A DNA stretch of 64,000 nt. Source: JBELHO01 sp042091375. Lineage in GTDB: Bacteria > Pseudomonadota > Gammaproteobacteria > Enterobacterales > Alteromonadaceae. The DNA is taken from positions 62,001-126,000 of the forward strand of contig JBELHO010000003.1 of the NCBI GenBank assembly GCA_042091375.1, in the 5' to 3' direction. Every line of letters starts with the position of its first letter. The stretch's first letter is position 1. The position numbers and the translations under genes are program-made. The notes beneath the pieces were generated by a model. That model had not been told where the DNA came from and made no database searches. It saw nothing but the letters and a program-made list of their open reading frames with translations. Positions 42,441-50,284 of the stretch are shown here, in pieces.

Positions 42441-44336
42441 CTATTGGTTCATTATCTGCTCAATTTGTTCTTCTAATTCAAGCCAATGCATTTCACTGTC
42501 AGCAATATCTTGGGTTAGTTTTGCTTGTTGTTTAAGTGCTAATGTTAACTTTTCTTTATTAGCCGACTGATATAGATCAGTGTCATTGAGTTGAAGTTCC
42601 AATTCGGCCAATTGCTGTTGCCACTGTTGAGTGTTTTGTTCTATTTGTTGTGATTTTTTTCGCAATGGCGCGGTTTTTTTACGCAGTTGAGCTTGTTGTT
42701 GTCGTTGTGATTTTTTATCTACCACATTGCTGTTTATTGTTTTATCGTTATTTAATAATTGCTTTTTATCATCGTTGAGCCATTGTTGGTAGTCATCAAT
42801 ATCGCCAGAAAATTGTTGCAATTGACCATTGGCTATCAGGTAAAATTCATCGACACAAGACTCTAATAAATACCTGTCATGGGCAATTAATATAATGGCG
42901 CCATTAAACTCTTGTAGCGCCATTACTAAGGCTTGACGCATTTCGAGATCTAAGTGGTTAGTGGGTTCATCGAGTAATAAAAGTTGCGGCTTTTCAAGTA
43001 CGATCAGCGCTAACACCAACCGAGCTTTTTCACCACCTGACATGGTATTTACTAGGCTTAATGCCTGATCACCACTAAACCCAAAGCGGCCTAGAAAAGT
43101 TCGTGCTTGCAACTCAGTCAGTGCCGGTTTGGCAACAGTGATATGGTTGATAGCGGTTGCATTTAATTGTAATTGTTCAAGTTGATGTTGAGAAAAATAG
43201 CCGATTTGTAACTCTTGCGCACAATATCGAGAGCCGTTAATGAGGGCAATATCGGCGGCTAGTGATTTGATCAGAGTTGACTTTCCCGCCCCGTTTCTCC
43301 CAAGCAGCCCGATGCGACTTCCCGGCACTAAAGACAAATTTGCTGATCTCAAAATGATCGCTTGTTCATGGTAACCACAGTCGGCATTTTCTATTGATAA
43401 CAATGGGTAAGGTAAATGATCCGGTTGCTCAAAAGTAAAAGTAAATTGACTATCGACATGCGCCGGTGCGAGATCGGGTAATTTTTGTAAACGTTTTAAG
43501 CGACTTTGCGCTTGTTTAGCTTTGCTGGCTTTAGCTCTAAAGCGATCAACAAAAGCGGTTAAATGTGCGACTTCTTTTTGTTGTTTTTGATATTGCGCAT
43601 CTTGCTGGGCTAACTGCTCAGTGCGTTGGCGTTCAAACGAGCTGTAATTTCCAGAGTAAAGTTTAGCCGTTTGGTGTTCAATGTGGAGTATATGGCCAAT
43701 GACATCATCGAGAAAATCGCGATCATGAGAAATCAATACCAAGGTACCCGTAAAGCGTTTTAACCAGCGTTGCAGCCAGATCACCGCATCGAGATCTAAA
43801 TGGTTAGTTGGTTCATCTAACAACAATAAATCAGCGCGACTGATCAGGGCTTGGGCAAGATTTAAGCGCATCCGCCAGCCTCCTGAAAAATCTTTTACCG
43901 GATTGGCTAATTGTTCTTGCACAAAGCCTAAACCGTGCAATAACTCACCGGCTCTGGCGGGTAAACTATAGCCATTAATGGTATCTATTTGATTAATAAT
44001 GATGGCTTCTTGATTGCCATTATTTTCAGCGCGGGCAGTTGCCAATTGCTGTTGTAATTGACGAAACTCTTGATCACCGTCAATGACATAATCAAGTGCT
44101 GACTTCTCTAGGGCAGGCGTTTCTTGTTTAACAGTAGCAATCTTCCATTGCGCAGGAAGAGAAATGTCACCTGCTTCAGGAGATATTTGTCCCAATAAAG
44201 CGGCAAAAAGTGAAGATTTTCCACAGCCGTTTGCACCGACTAAGCCAACTTTATGGCTAGAATAAATAGTGAAACTTGAGGATTTAATTAAATTTTTAAT
44301 GCCTCTATCTAAGCTAATATTAACCGCGGTGATCAT
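42441..44336 (-). CDS. yheS: ABC-F family ATPase YheS
   Basis: YheS (631 residues) is a soluble ABC-F protein with two ATP-binding domains and no membrane segment; such proteins act on the ribosome. Walker A motifs are GANGCGKSS (about 34) and GRNGAGKST (about 347). Signature motifs are DFSGGWRMR and TMSGGEKARL, each followed by LLLLDEPTNHLDL. A Lys/Gln-rich linker and C-terminal coiled coil (about 530-631) complete it. It is divergent from yheV. Confidence 0.95.
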   Translation of the reverse strand: MITAVNISLDRGIKNLIKSSSFTIYSSHKVGLVGANGCGKSSLFAALLGQISPEAGDISLPAQWKIATVKQETPALEKSALDYVIDGDQEFRQLQQQLATARAENNGNQEAIIINQIDTINGYSLPARAGELLHGLGFVQEQLANPVKDFSGGWRMRLNLAQALISRADLLLLDEPTNHLDLDAVIWLQRWLKRFTGTLVLISHDRDFLDDVIGHILHIEHQTAKLYSGNYSSFERQRTEQLAQQDAQYQKQQKEVAHLTAFVDRFRAKASKAKQAQSRLKRLQKLPDLAPAHVDSQFTFTFEQPDHLPYPLLSIENADCGYHEQAIILRSANLSLVPGSRIGLLGRNGAGKSTLIKSLAADIALINGSRYCAQELQIGYFSQHQLEQLQLNATAINHITVAKPALTELQARTFLGRFGFSGDQALSLVNTMSGGEKARLVLALIVLEKPQLLLLDEPTNHLDLEMRQALVMALQEFNGAIILIAHDRYLLESCVDEFYLIANGQLQQFSGDIDDYQQWLNDDKKQLLNNDKTINSNVVDKKSQRQQQAQLRKKTAPLRKKSQQIEQNTQQWQQQLAELELQLNDTDLYQSANKEKLTLALKQQAKLTQDIADSEMHWLELEEQIEQIMNQ

Positions 44337-44435
44337 TGCTGCGTCCTGAAAATGTGTTGTTCCATACTATTGTCCTTTTCCTGAGGGCCTTATTCAAGGT
44401 AAAATAAACACTGGATCGGATCAAAAGGCGACACA

Positions 44436-44630
44436 GTGAAAAAAAGATTTATTGCCGGGGCGACTTGTCCTAAATGTAAAGCCGTGGATACCTTGGCGCT
44501 AACCAAAGAAAATAATGTAGAAACCGTTACTTGTGTTGATTGCGGTGAGCAAATGTCGCAACCAGAAGCGCATGTTGACAAAGAGGTTCGACCGTCAGAG
44601 CAAGTTATTGGCATGTTTAAACCCAAATAA
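44436..44630 (+). CDS. yheV: YheV family zinc-ribbon protein
   Basis: YheV (64 residues) is a small putative metal-binding protein. Two CxxC pairs (CPKC at 11-14 and CVDC at 33-36) suggest a zinc ribbon, and the ending EQVIGMFKPK is typical of the family. The start is GTG 44436, giving MKKRFIAGATCPKC, which aligns with E. coli YheV. The function is unknown. It converges on slyX with 38 bp between them. Confidence 0.9.
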   Translation: MKKRFIAGATCPKCKAVDTLALTKENNVETVTCVDCGEQMSQPEAHVDKEVRPSEQVIGMFKPK

Positions 44631-44668
44631 ACCGTTTCGTTATCAATCGAGCCGAGCAACCCGCCTTG

Positions 44669-44908
44669 CTAATAATGCGGAGGAGGCGGCTCTATTTCTT
44701 GCTTTGCCGATGGTTCGCTGGCATTGTCTTTTATCCGGTTGGCCAGTAACAATAACTGGTTTTTTAATTCAGCTATTTGCCCTTGATGAACGGTTAACTC
44801 TTGATGTAAATGTTCGATCATATCATCTTGAAAAGCATTGCGAGATTCCAGTAGATCAATGCTTTGCGAAAGTGTCTCAATGTTTTTCATAACGGCTTTA
44901 TCTGCCAT
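44669..44908 (-). CDS. slyX: SlyX family protein
   Basis: SlyX (79 residues) is a short coiled-coil protein of unknown function, found near fkpA/slyD in many gammaproteobacteria. Residues about 10-60 form a heptad pattern (IETLSQSIDLLESRNAFQDDMIEHLHQEL), and the tail ends in the hallmark PPPPHY. Its start overlaps the end of the WD40 gene by 22 nt, so translation is probably coupled. Its place beside an fkpA gene supports the call. Confidence 0.93.
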   Translation of the reverse strand: MADKAVMKNIETLSQSIDLLESRNAFQDDMIEHLHQELTVHQGQIAELKNQLLLLANRIKDNASEPSAKQEIEPPPPHY

Positions 44909-45888
44909 AATTCTGCAAATCCTGATGATGACTCGGTTAATATGTGGTTATTATCTCTAAAAGCGACGCTATAAACAACCGCACTCGCCGGACGAACATC
45001 TTTGCGCGGGCTGACTCGCCAGCTGGTTAGACGTTTACCTGTGGATATTTGCCAGATACTGACTTTACGCGAAGGAGCACCAGTGACTAAGTATTTACCA
45101 TCGGCAGAAAAGCTGACTGAGCTAAATATTTCTTGTCGGCTAGCGTATTGCAACTGACTCACTAATTTTCCTGTGTTTAAATCCCAGATATTGGCAGACT
45201 TTTTACTGTCTGCTGTAAATGCCATACGCCCCTTGGGATCGAGTGCGACTTTTGTCACTCGACTAGGGTGATTAAAACGATAAATCACCTGTCCTGTTTG
45301 CGTATCCCAAGTGTAAGCAACATAATCGTTGGCTCCTGAGAGGGCGACTCGGCCATTGGGCAGTAAGTCGACAGAGTTAACCTTTTCCCGATGACCTAAA
45401 AACTCAATACGCCTGCCGCTATTGGGTTGGAAATGGACGACAGTGCCATTGCCTTTGCCAATGAGAATAGACTTGCCCTCGTTAGCTACGGCAATATCAC
45501 GAATACTTGATTCGCGAATTTGCCAATAGCCCTGCGATTGTCCTGTACTGACATTCCACAAAGAAAAATTCACTTTACTGGCAGTAACAACGTGGCTGTT
45601 GTTGTTAGCAATGTCTATGGCCAACACCAAATTATCAGCACTGTCTTGTTGTTGTGACCAAGAGAATTTTAGGGCGTTATTGTTGAGATCCCACAAACTA
45701 ATGCCGTGGTGAATTGATGACACCACACTAAGCTGACCATCATTTGAAATATTGGCGGCATAAGCGCCGTCTACGGCATGTTGCCATTGTTTACTAGGGG
45801 CTTTACTCATTGGTTGACAAGCCATGAGTACCCAAACGAGTATTAGGTTAATAACAGCAACAACCGATAGATTAGATGTAAACCCCAT
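44887..45888 (-). CDS. WD40-repeat lipoprotein
   Basis: This protein of 333 residues has an N-terminal membrane signal with a lipobox (LMAC, Cys near residue 24), so it is probably a lipid-anchored periplasmic or outer-membrane protein. The rest is a WD40 beta-propeller, with repeats such as GHREKVNSVDLLPNGRVALSGANDYVAYTWDTQTG and SVSFSADGKYLVTGAPSRKVSIWQISTG. I use ATG 45888; an in-frame TTG eight codons upstream would push the lipobox too far in. The partner is unknown. It is divergent from fkpA and overlaps slyX. Confidence 0.86.
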   Translation of the reverse strand: MGFTSNLSVVAVINLILVWVLMACQPMSKAPSKQWQHAVDGAYAANISNDGQLSVVSSIHHGISLWDLNNNALKFSWSQQQDSADNLVLAIDIANNNSHVVTASKVNFSLWNVSTGQSQGYWQIRESSIRDIAVANEGKSILIGKGNGTVVHFQPNSGRRIEFLGHREKVNSVDLLPNGRVALSGANDYVAYTWDTQTGQVIYRFNHPSRVTKVALDPKGRMAFTADSKKSANIWDLNTGKLVSQLQYASRQEIFSSVSFSADGKYLVTGAPSRKVSIWQISTGKRLTSWRVSPRKDVRPASAVVYSVAFRDNNHILTESSSGFAELWQIKPL

Positions 45889-46005
45889 ATAAATACTTTT
45901 TTCTCTTGGCAATTACCGTTAGTATAAGCAGTTCTTACTGTAACAGTTATTAATTAACGCGGCTAACTATAACATTTATAGCATAGCTTGATTTTGGAGA
46001 AATAG

Positions 46006-46773
46006 ATGAAATTGTTTAAACCGACATTAGTGGCACTATCTCTGGTAACTCTAATGGGTTGTCAGGAAGAAGCTAAACAACAGGAACCTGCCCTTGTGCT
46101 CGAGACTGAAGTGCAAAAGCAGGCATATAGTTTAGGTGCTTCTATTGGCATGTTTACCCAAAGTAACCTAGAAAAGCAAACAGAGATGGGCTTAAGTTTA
46201 GATCAAAAGCTTGTTATACAAGGTTTTACTGACAGTATTTCTGGTAAAGCGATTATTGAAAAAGAAGAAATTCAAACATTGATGATGAATCTTGAGAAAA
46301 CAATGCAAGAGAAACAGCAAGCGGCCGCCGCAGCCAGTGCTGAAAAAAGTCTTGCTGAAGGTAGTGCTTACCTTGCTGAAAACGCCAAAAAAGAAGGCGT
46401 TCAAGTGACTGATTCGGGCATTCAATACCTAGTGATCACCCAAGGTGAAGGTGAAAAACCGGCGGCTACCGATACGGTAAAAGTACACTATAAAGGCACA
46501 TTCTTAAATGGTGAAGAATTCGACAGCTCATATAAACGCAATCAACCTGCAGTATTTGGCTTAAACCGGGTTATTCGCGGCTGGACTGAAGGCGTGCAAT
46601 TAATGCCTGTCGGTTCAAAATACAAATTTACTATTCCGTCAGATCTTGCTTATGGACCTAATGGCAATCCACCGCGTATTCCGGGTAACTCAGTGTTAGA
46701 GTTTGAAATAGAATTGTTAGAAATTGTAAAACCACAAGAGCCAGCTCAAGTAGGAGATAAAGATAGCGAATAA
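46006..46773 (+). CDS. fkpA: FKBP-type peptidyl-prolyl isomerase, FkpA-like lipoprotein
   Basis: This 255-residue protein is a periplasmic proline isomerase and chaperone. The signal ends in a lipobox (LMGC, Cys about 19), so it is probably a lipoprotein, unlike soluble E. coli FkpA. The dimerisation domain FKBP_N (about 35-135, YSLGASIGMFTQSNLE) is followed by the FKBP catalytic domain (about 140-245, VKVHYKGTFLNGEEFDSSYKR and LAYGPNGNPPRIPGNSVLEFEIELLEI). A strong terminator follows. Its neighbour slyX supports the fkpA assignment. Confidence 0.93.
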   Translation: MKLFKPTLVALSLVTLMGCQEEAKQQEPALVLETEVQKQAYSLGASIGMFTQSNLEKQTEMGLSLDQKLVIQGFTDSISGKAIIEKEEIQTLMMNLEKTMQEKQQAAAAASAEKSLAEGSAYLAENAKKEGVQVTDSGIQYLVITQGEGEKPAATDTVKVHYKGTFLNGEEFDSSYKRNQPAVFGLNRVIRGWTEGVQLMPVGSKYKFTIPSDLAYGPNGNPPRIPGNSVLEFEIELLEIVKPQEPAQVGDKDSE

Positions 46774-46796
46774 TTTTGCTATTTTTCCTTCAACAG

Positions 46797-46825
46797 AAAA
46801 AACGACGTTTATGCGTCGTTTTTTT
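46797..46825 (+). terminator. Rho-independent terminator after fkpA
   Basis: AAAAAACGACG pairs with CGTCGTTTTTT around a 6-nt loop, with a T-run of seven. It lies 23 bp after the fkpA stop codon. Confidence 0.88.
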
Positions 46826-46874
46826 ATGGCGATTAATAGGCCAAATACAGATAACCACAGGATGAACAGAGTCC

Positions 46875-46902
46875 ACCTAGTATTTGCTTGATGATACTAG
46901 GT
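46875..46902. repeat. Inverted repeat upstream of the FAD oxidoreductase gene
   Basis: ACCTAGTAT and ATACTAGGT form a perfect 9-bp inverted repeat with a 10-nt centre, about 70 bp before the ATG at 46974. No T-run follows it. It could be an operator for that gene. Confidence 0.4.
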
Positions 46903-46973
46903 ATTTAGCGAAAAAAAGCTAATATTAATATATATACTTAGGTATTCATTGAGGGCTGATAAGGTGAAAGTGT

Positions 46974-48089
46974 ATGGATAAAGTTGATGCCATTATTGTT
47001 GGTGCCGGTGTCGTCGGCTTAGCAATAGCTGCCAAGTTAAGCCAATACCTGCGGCAAGTGATTGTTGTTGATAAAAACCCTGGTTATGGTGAAGAAACCA
47101 GTAGTCGTAACAGCGAAGTCATCCATGCCGGTATCTATTATCCACAACAGAGTTTAAAGGCCAAATTTTGCGTGCAGGGTAAACACGCACTTTATCAATA
47201 TTGTCAGCAACGTCATATTCCAGTACAACGCCTTGGTAAATTGTTAGTCGCTCATGATCAAGCTGAAGAGGAAAGCTTAGCCAAGGTGTTGTCTATTGCA
47301 CAGGGCAATGGTGTCGATGATCTCAATTGGCTAACGCTTAAGCAAGTTGATCAACTTGAACCCGCTGTTGCAGCTCGTGCTGCCTTGCTATCACCCTCGA
47401 CAGGTATCATAGATGTGCACACTTATATGCAGTCATTATTAGCTGATCTACAGCGGCAGCAAGGGATGTTTGTTGGTGATACAAAGATGTTGCGCGCTGA
47501 GCCCAACCAACAAGGCTTTACTGTTGATTTATTGAGTGGCAACGACGAAGTGCGCATTAATTGCCAGTATTTAATTAATAGTGGTGGTCTGCACAGCACG
47601 GCTGTTGCTGAGCAGATCATAGGTTTATCAACGGCCGATATTGCCACTTTGCATTGGTGTCGAGGCCATTACTTTTCTTACACTGGCAAAAGCCCATTTA
47701 AGCATTTAATTTATCCGGTACCACAAGCTCACGGTTTAGGTATTCACGCCTCATTGGATGTCGGCGGACAGTTAAAATTTGGCCCTGATACCGAATATGT
47801 ATCTGCCTTAGATTATAAGGTGGATCCAGCTTTAAGAGAGACATTTTATCAGGCGATAAAATTATACTTTCCCGCTGTTGATATCGAGCGATTGCAACCC
47901 GCATATGCGGGGATCCGGCCAAAACTTCAGGGGCCTGATGACAGTTTTCGAGATTTTGTTATTCAAGCAGAGCCTCAACATCAGTTACCTGGTTTGATCA
48001 ACTTGTTTGGCATCGATTCTCCCGGTTTAACTTCAAGTCTAGCTATTGCTAAATACGTCAGTCAATTACTACACCTCAGTGAGTCATAG
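46974..48089 (+). CDS. FAD-dependent oxidoreductase, L-2-hydroxyglutarate dehydrogenase-like
   Basis: This DAO-family flavoenzyme of 371 residues binds FAD through IIVGAGVVGLAIAAKL (about 7-22). The segment SRNSEVIHAGIYYPQQSLKAKFCVQG is shared with L-2-hydroxyglutarate oxidases/dehydrogenases (LhgO, L2HGDH), and PAYAGIRPKLQGPDD near the C-terminus also fits. The likely reaction is oxidation of L-2-hydroxyglutarate or a similar hydroxy acid, but the substrate is not proven. It stands alone, with fkpA's terminator upstream and a convergent hydroxylase gene downstream. Confidence 0.87.
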   Translation: MDKVDAIIVGAGVVGLAIAAKLSQYLRQVIVVDKNPGYGEETSSRNSEVIHAGIYYPQQSLKAKFCVQGKHALYQYCQQRHIPVQRLGKLLVAHDQAEEESLAKVLSIAQGNGVDDLNWLTLKQVDQLEPAVAARAALLSPSTGIIDVHTYMQSLLADLQRQQGMFVGDTKMLRAEPNQQGFTVDLLSGNDEVRINCQYLINSGGLHSTAVAEQIIGLSTADIATLHWCRGHYFSYTGKSPFKHLIYPVPQAHGLGIHASLDVGGQLKFGPDTEYVSALDYKVDPALRETFYQAIKLYFPAVDIERLQPAYAGIRPKLQGPDDSFRDFVIQAEPQHQLPGLINLFGIDSPGLTSSLAIAKYVSQLLHLSES

Positions 48090-48099
48090 TCATCAAAAA

Positions 48100-48945
48100 T
48101 CAATGAGGAGGACGAAACAAGATCTGCATGCGCTGCTGGATTGAAAGGCCTTTAGCGGTAACATCGCGGAATAAATCGCGCCATTCTGCAAAAGTCACAG
48201 TGATAGGATTTACACTGTTAACCGGTTTGGTAATGCCATAAACCACAGTCTCGATTTCTGGTTCAAAAGTGCCAAACATTTTATCCCAAATGATCAATAC
48301 GCCAGCATAGTTTTTATCTATGTATTTGGGGTTTCTGCCATGATGTACTCTGTGGTGCGATGGGCTATTAAACACATACTCCAACGGGCCTATGCTCTTA
48401 ATTGCTTGGGTATGAACAAAGAATTGTAAAGCCAAATTAAACAATACTACCAAGACGACCATATTCGGAGGAAAACCTATGATCACCAGTGGCAACCAAA
48501 AAATCCACATGCCAGCAATGGGGTACATTAAGCTTTGTCGAAATGCCGTACTAAAATTCATAGTTTCCGAGCTGTGATGCACTACATGTGCTGCCCACAT
48601 ATAGCGAATTCGATGACTGCAACGATGAAACCAGTAATAACAAAAGTCCTGTGCGACTATCAACAGCAAAAAGCTAGTTAAGCTGATGTCAATGTCAAAT
48701 AGTCGCCAATCAAACACCGACAAATACAAGTAACTAATGAATAGGCCGGCAAGTATATCACTGCCTTGGTGCATGATTGCCAGCGTAAAATTACACAGGG
48801 TTTCGCGTTTGGTGTAGCGAGCGTTGGCAGGTAAAGAGTTTTTGTTTTCTGCTGTGTACCACTCAAGCAAAATACAACTAAAAAAGATCGGCGCGAATAG
48901 GATCAGCAACAGATCTGCATTATCAATAATAAATGATAAATCCAT
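48100..48945 (-). CDS. Sterol desaturase/fatty acid hydroxylase family protein
   Basis: This integral membrane di-iron enzyme of 281 residues has the three histidine boxes of the family: HRCSH (about 106), HVVHHSSE (about 118) and HRVHHGR (about 198), plus four to five hydrophobic segments. Family members hydroxylate or desaturate lipids; the substrate here is unknown. It lies 75 bp downstream of the DUF2804 gene on the same strand, and the two may form a transcription unit. Nothing looks truncated. Confidence 0.9.
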   Translation of the reverse strand: MDLSFIIDNADLLLILFAPIFFSCILLEWYTAENKNSLPANARYTKRETLCNFTLAIMHQGSDILAGLFISYLYLSVFDWRLFDIDISLTSFLLLIVAQDFCYYWFHRCSHRIRYMWAAHVVHHSSETMNFSTAFRQSLMYPIAGMWIFWLPLVIIGFPPNMVVLVVLFNLALQFFVHTQAIKSIGPLEYVFNSPSHHRVHHGRNPKYIDKNYAGVLIIWDKMFGTFEPEIETVVYGITKPVNSVNPITVTFAEWRDLFRDVTAKGLSIQQRMQILFRPPH

Positions 48946-49020
48946 AGTTAACCCCTTTTGTATATGTCTGTTGGTGTCGTATAGCTAATGTTAGCTGATT
49001 AATAAATAATAAAATATGGT

Positions 49021-50091
49021 TTACCAGCGAGCAAAGTGATCTTCACTCAGTCCAATCTGATTATTGATGGCGATGTCATTACCATCAATATTGCTGATCA
49101 CCCCCTGATAATAGCCAATATACTGGCGAAAATTACTTTTCAAGTAGCCCAAATTGAGTCGTTCATTGCGACTATTGACTGGGGTAAAGGTAAGGTTTAC
49201 TGCCGGACTATTGGTGACACTCGTATCACTGCTAATAGACCAAGGTTGAGCTATGGCTAGTTGACTGCGATCCCGCTGAAAACTAAATTGTACCGGTGGT
49301 AAATAATAGCGCTTACCGTCAAACCAACAGGCATTTTCAGTGACACCTGTTTCATTGACACCGGCAGCAAGGTTTAAACCAAATACCTTGTGGTTTATTA
49401 AACCATTAATACTCGCCCAGCGCCAACTTGTTTCACGGCGCATGTAACCAGCAGAAAAATCATAACTGGCCAGGGCTTTGTCTAACAACTGTGGTTGTTG
49501 ATCAATTAATAACTCCCCCTTTACCGTTAAACCATTGTGCTTTTCGGTATAAGTCCATCCGTTGTAGCCCGTTGGGCTGCACATGGCAAGCGGTTGGTTG
49601 TTATTTTGTTTGTCTAAGGTCAAGCTGGCCTTTATCGCCAGACTATCGATGGCTAGTTGCCACTGTCCTTGCACGATATGAAAGCGAATATGGTTGTGTC
49701 GGCCACCTATGAAGGCTTTACCCGAATGAGCACAAGGGAAGGTTTTATAACCTATGGTTGGTGGGCGCAACCAAGTATTTTCGAGCATAGTATTATTGGC
49801 AATGTCATAAATGTATAAAAATCCATTGGCCAAGTAACGAATATCAGCAATGGCGGCACCAATGATATATCGACCGGTATTTATGGCGACAAATTGAAAT
49901 TGTTTATAGTGAAAGTATCGGCTAAATACACTGGCCGGTTTATCCATATCATTGAAATAGCGGAAGGTGTTTAACGACAAATCTTCTATCGGCTGCTCAA
50001 ATTGGCCAAATACCGGTTCGCCATGAGCTGACATTAAACAAGGTGTTTGATTTTTTCTATCCGGTTTTTGATATAACATGCGGTTTTGCAT
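49021..50091 (-). CDS. DUF2804 family protein
   Basis: This 356-residue protein matches the DUF2804 family of unknown function. Recognisable segments include FRYFNDMDKPASVFSRYFHYKQFQFV near the start, MCSPTGYNGWTYTEKHNGL in the middle, and RRETSWRWASINGLINHKVFGLNLAAGVNETG. No signal peptide or membrane helix is evident, so it is probably cytoplasmic. It precedes the sterol-desaturase-type gene, which may hint at a lipid-related role, by context only. An alternative start lies four codons downstream. Confidence 0.85.
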   Translation of the reverse strand: MQNRMLYQKPDRKNQTPCLMSAHGEPVFGQFEQPIEDLSLNTFRYFNDMDKPASVFSRYFHYKQFQFVAINTGRYIIGAAIADIRYLANGFLYIYDIANNTMLENTWLRPPTIGYKTFPCAHSGKAFIGGRHNHIRFHIVQGQWQLAIDSLAIKASLTLDKQNNNQPLAMCSPTGYNGWTYTEKHNGLTVKGELLIDQQPQLLDKALASYDFSAGYMRRETSWRWASINGLINHKVFGLNLAAGVNETGVTENACWFDGKRYYLPPVQFSFQRDRSQLAIAQPWSISSDTSVTNSPAVNLTFTPVNSRNERLNLGYLKSNFRQYIGYYQGVISNIDGNDIAINNQIGLSEDHFARW

Positions 50092-50237
50092 TACTCAAAG
50101 TCAAAGCAGTGTTTACTGTACCTTGAATAGTCGATAGATAAAAGTCACTGCGATGAGGTGTGATACAGCTAAAATAGCCCCCCTTGGTTTCGCCCATATC
50201 GATGACTGTTATTTTAGTGAATTGAAACAAATAAAAC

Positions 50238-50268
50238 TGCGGTGGTGCTATGAGCAGTGACCACCGCA
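50238..50268 (-). terminator. Terminator of the 941-residue protein gene
   Basis: TGCGGTGGT and ACCACCGCA form a perfect 9-bp GC-rich stem whose loop contains a further GCT/AGC pair. On the minus strand it is followed by GTTTTATTTGTTT. It begins about 17 bp after the stop codon of the large gene. Confidence 0.65.
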
Positions 50269-50284
50269 ATTTGATGCACCAGTG

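Noticed and set aside
44533..44892. Plus-strand open frame of 119 codons across yheV and slyX
   Set aside because: It overlaps two recognised genes, and its product has no family features.
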